Source: Neofusicoccum parvum
Taxonomy: Eukaryota > Ascomycota > Dothideomycetes > Botryosphaeriales > Botryosphaeriaceae
NCBI GenBank assembly: GCA_020912385.1
Contig: CP087206.1
Span: 1,488,001-1,552,000, forward strand
Direction of reading: 5' to 3'
Length of the DNA stretch: 64,000 bases
The notes below the pieces were generated by a model, which made no database searches, was not told the DNA's origin, and saw nothing but the letters and a program-made list of their open reading frames with translations. Positions 53,017-62,250 of the stretch are shown here, piece after piece. Made by a program: the position numbers and the translations under genes. Within the stretch, counting starts at the first letter, position 1, and each line of letters starts with the position of its first letter.

Positions 53017-54598
53017 TCAGCTGGCCTGGCTCTCTGCTTCTGGCCGGCGATGCGCCTCGTCCGCAGTTGCTTCGCGGACCAGGTGTGCCTCACGATGCAC
53101 CTTCCTGTCCCCCAGTCCGTTTCCAATCTGCCGGACGACAAGCCAGCCCGGGAACAACGAGACAGCCCAGAGACCAAAATTCAAGTACACCCCTCCAACC
53201 TCGGCCATGATTGGCACGCTGTTCAGTCCGTACTGTTGGCAGTCAGCTTTGGTTCACTCCAAGCCCCGGCTTCTGAGACTCACGCTGACAGCCTGCGCAG
53301 CTGATTCGGTGGCCCTGAGCAAGCCAGCAATCCGAACCACTTCGGCCTCGCTGTCCGCCAGATTACCCACCACAAAGTACCTGCTCCACTGTCAGCTTGA
53401 GCAACCTCGTTGGGCTGCTGCACTTACAGGTACATGTACTGGATTTGGAAGCCAATGATCATGAACAGAAATAACGCGAATCCTCTGCCGAATCCCGGGT
53501 CCACCCAGTCATATGTTGGCTGCGTCTTGTGGAACTCAGTCACAAGCACAGTTGCCCAAATCCACCAGCCGCCTTGGAGCCCGAGGATCGTGAAGAATGC
53601 CCATCGCGCTCGTGTTTGCAGCTTGAGCTGAGTGCGGTCAAGGAACGCACCCAAGATGTTGCCTGCTGTCATTGCCACAATGCCAGACAGGAACGAGCCC
53701 AGCGCTCTTGCGCGGACGGTGAACCACAGAGACTGGAAGGTGAAGACGACTGCCTCCGAGTAGACAGCCTGGGCAATCAGCGGCACGATCAGAAGGAAGT
53801 TCTTGCTGAAGAAAAGCTTTGCCGTCGCCTTCAGCTCCGGCAATGTGCCTTCTGTTATCTTCAGCTTTACCGGCACGCCGTCTTTCCGCTGCACTTGCGA
53901 CGGCTTGTTCAGCAGCAGCCCTGCGAATGGCCCCAGTGCTTGAAGTGCGATGAAGACGAGATAGACCGGGTACGATACCGAACCGGCCTCGTTCCTGTTG
54001 GCGTTGATACCCAGGTTGATGGCTCCTCCGAGGATCTGTCCGCCCAGTCGGAAACTGAGCCAGAGACCCAAGAAACGCCCCTGGTTGTACGGTTCGGGGT
54101 ACGACAAGGCAATGGCCGCTTCTGACATCCAAAATATACCAGCCGACAGGCCGCACAGAGCCGCGCCAAAGAGAACGAACCATTCGGTGCCAAAGCGATT
54201 GTTCGTGTAAAGGCCGGCAGCGTATGGCGCGTACCCCAAGGTGCCTGCGATGAGTGTCCACTTGATCCCGATTTTGCGCACCACAACACTAGAGAAGATG
54301 CAAGTGAGGACCATGAGGCAGAAGGTGAGGGCGTTGGCAGCATTGACCAAATACGGCTTCTGCGCACCTCCTGCGCCAAGAGAGTTCATGGCGCCCCAAA
54401 TGCCTGGTGCCAGCAAGTTGCAGATTCCCAGGATGACGGCATTGTAGATTGTGGATCGGTACCATTTGGCTATTACTCTGTTAGCCTGCCGCCGGCGTCA
54501 AACGTAGAAAGACAGGTAGACTCGCGCTTTACCACCCTCCGGTCCGGGTTTTCCAGTTCCACGTCCGTGGTGTTGAGGTCTTCCTTGGCGTCTGACAT
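53017..54598 (-). CDS. UNC93-like major facilitator superfamily protein
   Basis: Four exons, complement(join(53017..53232,53284..53380,53428..54485,54533..54598)), 478 aa; introns 47-51 nt. The core reads LLAPGIWGAMNSLGAGGAQK, PYLVNAANALTFCLMVLTC, GYAPYAAGLYTNNRFGTEW and NQGRFLGLWLSFRLGGQILG, diagnostic of the fungal UNC93/DUF895 group; about 11-12 membrane helices. Splices QYMYL-YFVVGNLADSEAE and QAVS-YGLNSVPIMAE are clean. Exon 1 encodes MSDAKEDLNTTDVELENPDR; its junction is uncertain, with GTAAAG at 54532 chosen (RRV-ANRVIAKWYRS) and a GTCTTT donor with a later acceptor as alternative. Transport substrate unknown. It is followed head-to-tail by SEN54, 278 nt away. Confidence 0.9.
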
Positions 54599-55801
54599 TG
54601 TTAATGGCCTCGGTCCAGCTATGCGTAGCCGGGGTCAAATGCAGAGCGAATTCTGCGGTTGGGTTAAGACGGAAGGTAAGACAGGATTTCGCGGGGGATT
54701 ATTTGTACGGATCTGCAGCCCGCTAATGCATGAGGGGTTATCAGCGGTACTCATCTCGATCAAATATGACGAGCTTCTTGATATCCCGGGCCTGTGTGGT
54801 GTTCTTGGCTCAACAGAGGAAAGTTCCGGACTCTTATCTGCCCCGGGTTGCCCTAACAGACTTGAAGTCTTTGCTCCGTTGCAAGTGTCGAAAATTTCCT
54901 GAGTCTGCAGAAAGTTGGCAGTGTTTCCGCGTGTTGCTTCTTACTCGCGTGCGCTGGCGTGCTCGCACGACATCTGAGGCGCCGCTCGCGCAACCGAGCC
55001 CGCTTCCTATCCGACACGTGCCGTGTCTGTTTGCCGCAACAATCATATCTCCCCTGCCGTCTGAACTACTCAATAGGTATACTTTTGCCAGGCATTAAAC
55101 TCTGAAACTTGTCCACTTGTACTCCATTCTCTGGTGTTTTACAAAGATGTCGCCGTCTTGTACTTTGAGAAATATGGCAACGGATGGCAGCTTGACACCT
55201 AACGTACTAATACGGCTGGTGTACAGTAGCTTCGGAGCAGATCTCCATCATCGAAGCATTGCTAGAGTCGGAGATGGTCGAGTCATGAGAAAAACGCCAT
55301 CACTCAGGACTTACGAAGTAATTGCTCCGGCTTTTCGTACTTTCAGTCGACAAATCCGAAACAACCGAGAGGACATTGCTTTCGTTCAATTGGTCACGAA
55401 CCATTCGCTAACTGTCAAGTGCGGGAAGCAGTTTGTTGGCAACCGGGCCGTTGACAGCAGCCCACACCATTACACAGACTGAATCATGCCACCCTTGTTA
55501 TGATCTGTAAAACACCTATAACTGGAAGGCGGCAAGTTTGTATTGTTACAATTCGGACGTGTCACTTGTTGTGGCTCTTGCTTGGGCAACTGATTCACTT
55601 CTGATTTTATGCGGTATCAGGGGAGTTCGTGAGAGTGTCAGGTCGTGAGCATAAAGCTTCCGGTAAGAGTTTTGTTTTCTGTTGCCCAACAAATTCCCTG
55701 CGCCTCTGTCATGCTAACGAATGTCATAGATAGGTCCGTATCATCCTGTATCTCTCAATGCTTCTTCAACTACAGCCACCACCAAGACTCGAATGCCATG
55801 T
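54599..55801. other. Intergenic, upstream of the UNC93-like gene
   Basis: 1.2 kb between two minus-strand genes. From about here rightward spacers are longer and less GC-rich. No gene, tRNA or repeat recognised. Confidence 0.45.
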
Positions 55802-56545
55802 CTACCACGGAACGTCGTCCTCCTTGTAGTCCTTGAATTTTCCGCCATCCTTTTCGTGGGTTGCCTCGTCGATACGATTCAGTATTCCAGAGACGCTTCC
55901 TTCAAGTGTCTCCGGAGCCGCATCCAAGCCAGCAGACCTCGCCCCGAGGTTACCCATGTCGGTCTGTACCCAGCCTGGGTTGATGGCAAACGTGATCAAT
56001 TCAGGGTTTTCCTGGTGGATCTTTGAGATGATGAAGTTGCCCGCAGCCTTGCTTGATCCATACGCCGAGGACGGAAGCGGGAAGGGGCGACCCATTGAAG
56101 CAACGGCGGTACTGACGTAGATGAACTTTGGGGCTTCAGATCTGCCAAGGAATGGCCAAACGGCCTGGAACAGAGCGATCAGGCCAATGGTATTGACCTC
56201 GAAATGATCGCGGAACTGGTCAAGCGGGGTGGTTGCGGCTGGTCCGTAGTAGTTGGAAATGCCCGCGTTGGCCACTACGACATCCAGATGGTCCACACCG
56301 CTCTGGGACAGCGCAGCAGGCAAGGCTTCATGGTCCTCCACATTTCCAGCCCGGATCTGGACGGCGACAACTTTGGATCCCTTTGCGGCGTTGTTGTTAA
56401 TTTTCTCAACAGCGTCTCTTTTCGCAATGTCCCTGATAGCGGCAAAGATGACGGTACCAGGTCTCTTCGCCAGAGTCTCGACGAGACCGAATCCAATACC
56501 ACGGCTTGCACCGGTGATGAGGTAGGTGGATGGTTTCTGAGCCAT
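55802..56545 (-). CDS. Short-chain dehydrogenase/reductase, ketoreductase-like
   Basis: Single exon, 247 aa, cytosolic; start at 56545 (MAQKPSTYLITG). The cofactor motif is TGASRGIG (residues 11-18); the NAG motif is VVVANAGIS; the catalytic set is complete with Ser in YVSTAVASMG and SAYGSSKAAGN (Tyr and Lys). The C-terminus ends DGGKFKDYKEDDVPW. It resembles fungal SDRs annotated as norsolorinic-acid-ketoreductase-like or C-factor/sniffer-type carbonyl reductases; that name reflects similarity only, since no polyketide synthase is nearby. A TATATAAA box lies about 133 nt upstream. Substrate unknown; NADP(H) preference is likely for this group. Confidence 0.9.
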   Translation of the reverse strand: MAQKPSTYLITGASRGIGFGLVETLAKRPGTVIFAAIRDIAKRDAVEKINNNAAKGSKVVAVQIRAGNVEDHEALPAALSQSGVDHLDVVVANAGISNYYGPAATTPLDQFRDHFEVNTIGLIALFQAVWPFLGRSEAPKFIYVSTAVASMGRPFPLPSSAYGSSKAAGNFIISKIHQENPELITFAINPGWVQTDMGNLGARSAGLDAAPETLEGSVSGILNRIDEATHEKDGGKFKDYKEDDVPW

Positions 56546-56677
56546 TGTTGGGAGGCCTTGATCAGGGCAAAAGTGGGTGGGCAGGTGATCGGGTGGTAAT
56601 TCAGCGAGCACTTGGTAAGTGTTGCAGACTTTCGGAGGAGTTGTTTGTATTGTTGTATGCTGGGTGTGGTGAAGTCA

Positions 56678-56685
56678 TTTATATA
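56678..56685 (-). promoter_or_regulatory. TATA box of the SDR gene
   Basis: TATATAAA on the minus strand, about 133 nt upstream of the SDR start at 56545. Confidence 0.55.
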
Positions 56686-58819
56686 GTATTTTCATGTTAA
56701 CGACATGTCCGCAGGGTGCTGAGGAAGCGTCGGGCGATAGTGAATGCCGAAGATTATTCAGCCATCCACTAAAACTCCAGTAAGCACATCCGCACTTAGT
56801 TAGCGCTCACTTTCCTGCTGACCAATGCACGCCACAGCCTTCTTTCACCACGGTACGCTCCGAGTTTGTGATTTTCGAGAATTAGGGCGCTTGGTTCATG
56901 AAACCTGAGTGCCCACAGCCCCCGCGATACTGCTACCACGTCAATCCACAGTCGACGGGTCCCACAATCATGTGTCGTATTTCTCAGCAATAGAACGCCG
57001 AAGCAAGGTTTGTAATCCATTGAGATAAGCCAAAGCCTCTTCCCTGCCCACATTTGACGGTACCCTACAGGCGGAGTTGCAATTTCCTCGACAGGCATGA
57101 TGCGAGCGCAGATTGGGAGTCAAAGCATCAGACTGGGTGTCAAAGCTATACGGGTGATTACCCGTGGTCTTTGTCGGATCGAAATTCAAGGCATACGTTC
57201 ATCAAAACCACATTACAACAATGGCACCAGAGACCAGCTAGTACCATGGCCGTGTCTGACATACAGAGGTAATCTAACAAAGTACAGAGATATAGGCGCT
57301 CGGGCTCAACCAGCACTTTCCGCACATTTCCCCACCAAGTCAACCGCCGAAGGCTGGCGAGAGCCTTATTTCTTGTAATTCGTCGACCCAGCAGCTGAGG
57401 CGTCCTCTTAACCAGCAGAGCGGTTGCTCGAGATGGTAGAACTCGGGCTGTCCAGCGCCTTTACCAGGCCGGTATGCGAATCATCATTCGCTTGGCCGGG
57501 ACTGCACCAGCTTTGAGATCATCCAATGCTTTTCGTAAGTCCGCATGGGACTATACGCAAATCAGTCAGTTCCGTATTCCCAAGGCCATGTGTACCAGCC
57601 GGTGATTTTTGCCGGCCTGGATCCTGGAAGGACGTTTACGAGCTTCCGCGGCCATGCCGGCTGGTCTACGTCGAAGACCCAGAGGGGAAATTGGAGCTCA
57701 AGCGCAGCAATTCTCTCGCCTCGCGAGCAGCGAGCGTTCGCCCCGACCATTCTTTGTTGAAAGCTGTCGATTTGGATTGTCTACTTGAGCGGGCATCGAC
57801 ACTCATATGTCAGACGTCATGACTCACCGCTGGTCAAATCCAACCCAACACGAGCATCGGGTTGTGTTTACTCTATTGGCTAGGTTTACACAGCCCCAGT
57901 GCGTAGCAGCTAGTATATAGCGGAACGACGTGAAATTGGGGTGCTAGAGGAGGTTGTGTTGGGGCATGAAAGATGGCTGGCTGGTTAGAGCCATGGAATC
58001 TCAAATCTCCATCAAGCAGCCATGAGACCGCCATCAGCAGGAAGTAGCAGAAAATGTGGAGGACGTTTGTCCGGGCGGGTGGGCTGCTGTGGGAAAGACA
58101 TGCAGTGGTACCTCAGGTAGCAGTCCGAGGGTCCACGGTTCACCAACTTGCAAAACTGCCGGATCGGGTTAGCGGCCTCGTGTAAATGGCACGGCCGGCC
58201 ACGCCACCCCACGACCAACGACGTTGACACGAGCCGGCCTGGAGACGCGATTACTCAACCTGTGTTTATTTCCGGGCCGTGTTTCACGAAACAAGCGGGC
58301 CACGAGTCACTGGGGTCGTCGTACGTTGCCCAAAGTAGGCAGGTTGATCGCTCGTTCTCGGACAGTTCGAAGCTCGTCGCGTTCGCTCGTACCGAAACCG
58401 AATATCTAAAGCCGATGCTCCGCGCCGTTGCCAGGCAAGCGGTCGTTGCACGCTGCCGCAGCCCTACGCCCTCTGCCTGTCGATCTCCACCGGCGCAAAA
58501 GCGGGCGGGCGGGCAGACGGCGAGGCTCAGGCACAGCAAACGGGCCAGTGGATCTCGCCCAGCCGAGCTGCAGACTGACAGGATCGGATGCTGGATAAGC
58601 GGAGACAGCTCTTTTCTGCAGCCAAGAGCAGCGCCTCGGACTTCACCACTAACACCGATACGCCGAGCTGGACAACGGCTGGCATAGCAGACATCTGGAG
58701 GCACAGCCCCTTGGGACACCGTACTGGCCAGCTAACGGCCAACAACTCCATGCAAAGGTGACGCGTTCTAAGCTGATCTCATGGCCCGGCGAGACACGAC
58801 TTGAACACAGCGGCGGGCA

Positions 58820-58825
58820 TATAAA
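58820..58825 (+). promoter_or_regulatory. TATA box of the carboxylesterase gene
   Basis: TATAAA within GCATATAAAGCC, about 82 nt before the start codon at 58907. Confidence 0.65.
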
Positions 58826-58906
58826 GCCGCGGACGCTTGTTGGGCCAGACGCACAGCACCACGACCACGCTCGCTCAGCACAGGGGCCACTACCGCTCGT
58901 TAAGGC

Positions 58907-60568
58907 ATGCTCTTTCTTTCCATTCTCGCCGGCCTCGCCGCCGGCCCGGTTCTGTCTGCCGCCAATCCGCTGCCGCGTGCAGCCTCTGGCCACCCGGTCG
59001 TCAACACCACCAGCGGCTACGTCCAGGGCGGCGTGTCCGCCTACCGCCCCGGGGTGACGGTGTACAAGGGAATCCCGTTCGCGGCGCCGCCGACCGGGTC
59101 CAGCCGATGGAAGGCTCCAGCCGCGCCGGCGCCGTGGACGGGCGTGCTGAACGCCACCGCCTTCGGGCCGCAGTGCGCGCAGTCGTACTCGTCGGCCGGC
59201 ATCTTCTCGACGGGCAACAGCGAGAGCAGCGAGGACTGCCTGTACCTGAACGTGTGGCACCCGGCCAGCAACGACACGGCGGCGCTCGCGGCGAAGCGGC
59301 TGCCCGTGTTCGTCTGGATCTACGGCGGCCGCTTCGAGGGCGGGTCCGGCGACGTCAAGACGTACGACGGCTCCGGGCTGGCGGCCAAGGACATCGTCGT
59401 CGTCACGCTGAACTACCGGCTGGGCGCGTTTGGCTTCCTCGCGCACCCCGACCTGTCGGCCGAGTCGGCGCACAACAGCTCCGGCAACTACGGCCTGCTC
59501 GACCAGCAGTTCGCGCTGCAATGGGTGCAGGACAACATCGCCAGCTTCGGCGGCAACCCCGCGCAGGTGACGGTCGGCGGCCAGTCGGCCGGGTCGGCCA
59601 GCGCGCTGGACATGATGTGGAGCCCGCTCTCGCGCGACCTCATCCACGGCGTGATTGCGGAGAGCGGCGCGCGCGGCCCGCACGACCCGGTCACCGGCGG
59701 CGCGGCGACCAGCTACCGCACCCGGGCGGCCGCCGAGGCGGCGGGCGTCGACTTCGTGCGCGCGCTGAACGTGTCGTCGCTCGAGCAGCTACGCGCCGTG
59801 GCGACCGCGACGCTCGTCGAGCTGGGCAACGAGAGCGACACCACCTACGACGGCACCGCCTTCGAGAACGTCACCCAGGCCTTCATGGACCCGCCGCTGT
59901 GGCGGCCGGTCGTCGATGGCTACGTGCTGACGCACGGCTACGGCGAGGCGCTCCGCCTCAACGACCACGCCGACGTGCCCGTCCTGACCGGCAACAACAA
60001 GGACGAGTCGGGCGCGTCGACCACCACCGCGCTGACCGTCGCCGACTTCAACGCCACCTTCGCGCAGATGTTCCGCAACTTCACCGCCCCGTTCCTCGCC
60101 CTGTACCCGGCCGCCAACGACTCGCAGGCCAGCGCCAGCAGCGACGAGCTGTTCCGCGACATGAGCCGCGTCGGCACCTGGCAGTGGGCCGCCGACTGGA
60201 AGGCCGGCGGCGCCAGCAGCGACGTCTACACCTACTACTGGACCACCGCGCCCGAGGAAAACAAGGCCGCCGGCGCCTACCACGGCGCCGAGCTGTGGTA
60301 CACCTTCAACAACATCCCCTACGCCGACTACGACAACGTCACCTGGTCGGCTGCCGACTACCAGATCGAAGCCGTTGCGTCCGAGTACTGGGCCAACTTC
60401 ATCAGGTCCGGCAACCCCAACGGCGGCAACCTGACCCACTTCCCGCCCAGCTCGGACGCGAAGCAGACCATGTGGCTGGGCGACTCCTGGGGCGCTGGCC
60501 CGCTGTCCGAGGTTGACGAGCGGATCGACTTCATCACGAGCTGGTACTCGACGCTGCACGAGTACTGA
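58907..60568 (+). CDS. Secreted type-B carboxylesterase/lipase
   Basis: Single exon, 553 aa, alpha/beta-hydrolase. Signal peptide about residues 1-18 (MLFLSILAGLAAGPVLSA), so the enzyme is likely extracellular. Type-B features: VYKGIPFAAPPTGSSRWK, SEDCLYLNVW with its Cys, oxyanion region WIYGGRFEGGSG, nucleophile elbow GGQSAG (Ser227), acid in NNKDESGAS (Glu367) and His459 in YHGAELWY; the triad is complete. Many N-glycosylation sequons. Third codon positions are overwhelmingly C or G, much more than in flanking DNA and neighbouring genes. Substrate could be plant esters, lipids or xenobiotics; it cannot be told from sequence. The 559-codon frame at 58837-60516 is a shadow. Confidence 0.95.
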   Translation: MLFLSILAGLAAGPVLSAANPLPRAASGHPVVNTTSGYVQGGVSAYRPGVTVYKGIPFAAPPTGSSRWKAPAAPAPWTGVLNATAFGPQCAQSYSSAGIFSTGNSESSEDCLYLNVWHPASNDTAALAAKRLPVFVWIYGGRFEGGSGDVKTYDGSGLAAKDIVVVTLNYRLGAFGFLAHPDLSAESAHNSSGNYGLLDQQFALQWVQDNIASFGGNPAQVTVGGQSAGSASALDMMWSPLSRDLIHGVIAESGARGPHDPVTGGAATSYRTRAAAEAAGVDFVRALNVSSLEQLRAVATATLVELGNESDTTYDGTAFENVTQAFMDPPLWRPVVDGYVLTHGYGEALRLNDHADVPVLTGNNKDESGASTTTALTVADFNATFAQMFRNFTAPFLALYPAANDSQASASSDELFRDMSRVGTWQWAADWKAGGASSDVYTYYWTTAPEENKAAGAYHGAELWYTFNNIPYADYDNVTWSAADYQIEAVASEYWANFIRSGNPNGGNLTHFPPSSDAKQTMWLGDSWGAGPLSEVDERIDFITSWYSTLHEY

Positions 60569-60924
60569 GCTGGGAATGTTGCATTGTATATAGCCATACG
60601 ACTGGAAATGTAAATATCAGGGCTGCGAGATCATCTGTCGCTAGCTTTATATCATAAGCTTATCCTCGTTACTCATTCGATGATTTTGGGGCTCGATCTC
60701 GTCGCTCCCACTTTAATAGGTTATCGAATTACCCCAATATCCAGCAGTCATCGTCATTCTCTAAATGGATAATACAGTTTGGGTTAACGATTCTCACTTG
60801 AAAATGTCTCCCCCATGTTTTATTTGAGTATGCACTTGATTTTTTTTGTTGAGCATCGGAATTGTTCTAGCGTTTGAGTGATCTTTCGTCGTAAGCGGCA
60901 TCAACAATCATAAACATCGCTCTC
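60569..60924. other. Convergent AT-rich 3' flanks
   Basis: 0.36 kb of AT-rich sequence between the esterase and the small secreted protein gene. No gene seen. Confidence 0.5.
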
Positions 60925-61347
60925 CTAGTTGCAATTATACAGCCTCCGATACCCAATATACCACTCCACAACTGTACAAGCGTTCTGATAGCTCCCAAGA
61001 TTAACCACTTGATAATATCGATCCTGAAGCGGGTCTTTGTCGATCGGCAATTTTCCATCTGTCAACACTGGGTCCCACGTGTTTAGCTCAAACGCAATCT
61101 TGTCGCAACCTATCTCATTCATGCATTGGAACCGAATCGTCTTCGTTTTCTTGTTGTATTCGACGGTTATGCCTGACCATCCCCAGTTGTGCCATGGGCT
61201 GATCGATGCATCATAGTCTCGGACCTCATCTGCCGAGCGGCACTGGTTGGGTCCTTTCGTCGGGTCCCACATTGACGGCCCGCAGCTGGCGTATGCAAGT
61301 GCCGAAGTCACGAAGATCGCCCATGTCGAAAGGACTGTGGCCTTCAT
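60925..61347 (-). CDS. Small secreted six-cysteine protein, effector-like
   Basis: Single exon, 140 aa; start at 61347. Residues 1-20 are a clear signal peptide (MKATVLSTWAIFVTSALAYA). The mature ~120-residue protein has six Cys (22, 36, 75, 81, 124, 139), enough for three disulfides, is aromatic-rich (ISPWHNWGWSG; YYQVVNLGSY) and has no membrane segment. An open frame runs nine codons upstream, but the signal peptide fits the second start. Small size, secretion and even Cys number match fungal effector or surface-interaction proteins; I recognise no named family. Codon use is less GC-biased than in the housekeeping genes of the window. Function is not known. Confidence 0.85.
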   Translation of the reverse strand: MKATVLSTWAIFVTSALAYASCGPSMWDPTKGPNQCRSADEVRDYDASISPWHNWGWSGITVEYNKKTKTIRFQCMNEIGCDKIAFELNTWDPVLTDGKLPIDKDPLQDRYYQVVNLGSYQNACTVVEWYIGYRRLYNCN

Positions 61348-62250
61348 GCTGACCTGTCTCGCAAAAGTGCTCAATCAGTTTGCGTCTCGCAGCCTGGATT
61401 GTCTTCGTACACTGATGGAGTGGGCTTGTCTGTTCCTATTGATGGTGGATTGGATTGAAATAAATGATATTGGGAGCATGCAAAGCTGGACAGATAGCCT
61501 TAAAGACTCGTGTGATTCCAAGACATATTTAAATGCAGGGCAGAGATAGCGAGCGGGACCGGCAAATAACTGCATACGGCCTCCAGCTCCTGTAAAGTTA
61601 CTTGAATCACGGTTGACTTTCCAGGCCAAGGATGTCGGCTTTTCTTGCTCCTGTATTCTAAAAAAGCATTGAATCATCCTCTAGAATATCGCCTGATGAG
61701 CTAAATTCAAACCATTAACCCTCTGCGTTGCGGCAACAGCGGAAAGGTTTTTAAACGGCTCTTCGTTACTTCTAAAAATTATCTGTCCTATCCGGGTCGT
61801 CCCGATAGGGACACAGCGGCTTAGACAAGCTATAGATGTTCCAGGGTTACGAAGCGCGGGGCCTAGAAGCTTGCTGCACAAAAATAGTGCTTGAACACCA
61901 CGGCTCATCACGCCCTGCAAACGTTGCAATGCCCTCAGGACAATTGGTCTCCACACTCTGGCCCCCAATAAAACTGGGCGGGTCCGAAGGAGTGTGCAGA
62001 GCGGGGTCCTGGCCAGATTCATACTGATCGCCAGGCCGCAGCGGAAACAGCAGCTTGCAGCCACATGACATTCGTGGAGAGATATAGAACAGCGGGGCAG
62101 CCCCCAATTCCAGCTGGTTTTGGAGATGTGCTCCGGCTTACGACGCCTGTGGACGGCGGTAAGGTCGGCTGATAGTGGGGCAATGGTTGCTTCTCAAAAG
62201 CCAACGCCTGCTCATGCCTTGCGTTGCAAGATCATTTCCCTGCACCCAAC
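61348..62250. other. Divergent spacer before the GMC oxidoreductase gene
   Basis: 0.9 kb. Holds the promoters of the small secreted protein (a TTTAAATA-like element near 61525-61533 on the minus strand) and the GMC gene. No other gene seen. Confidence 0.45.

Larger units (their letters stand above)
56546..58906. other. Long divergent spacer between SDR and carboxylesterase
   Basis: 2.4 kb. Frames up to ~180 codons occur (for example 58148-58687) but are Ser/Arg/Pro-rich and motif-free. Two good TATA boxes mark its two ends. I see no transposon, tRNA or further gene. Confidence 0.45.

Noticed and set aside
58837..60516. 559-codon frame overlapping the carboxylesterase
   Set aside because: Shifted frame of the GC3-rich esterase; Arg/Gly/Pro-rich with no motif, while the esterase frame has a full catalytic triad and signal peptide.
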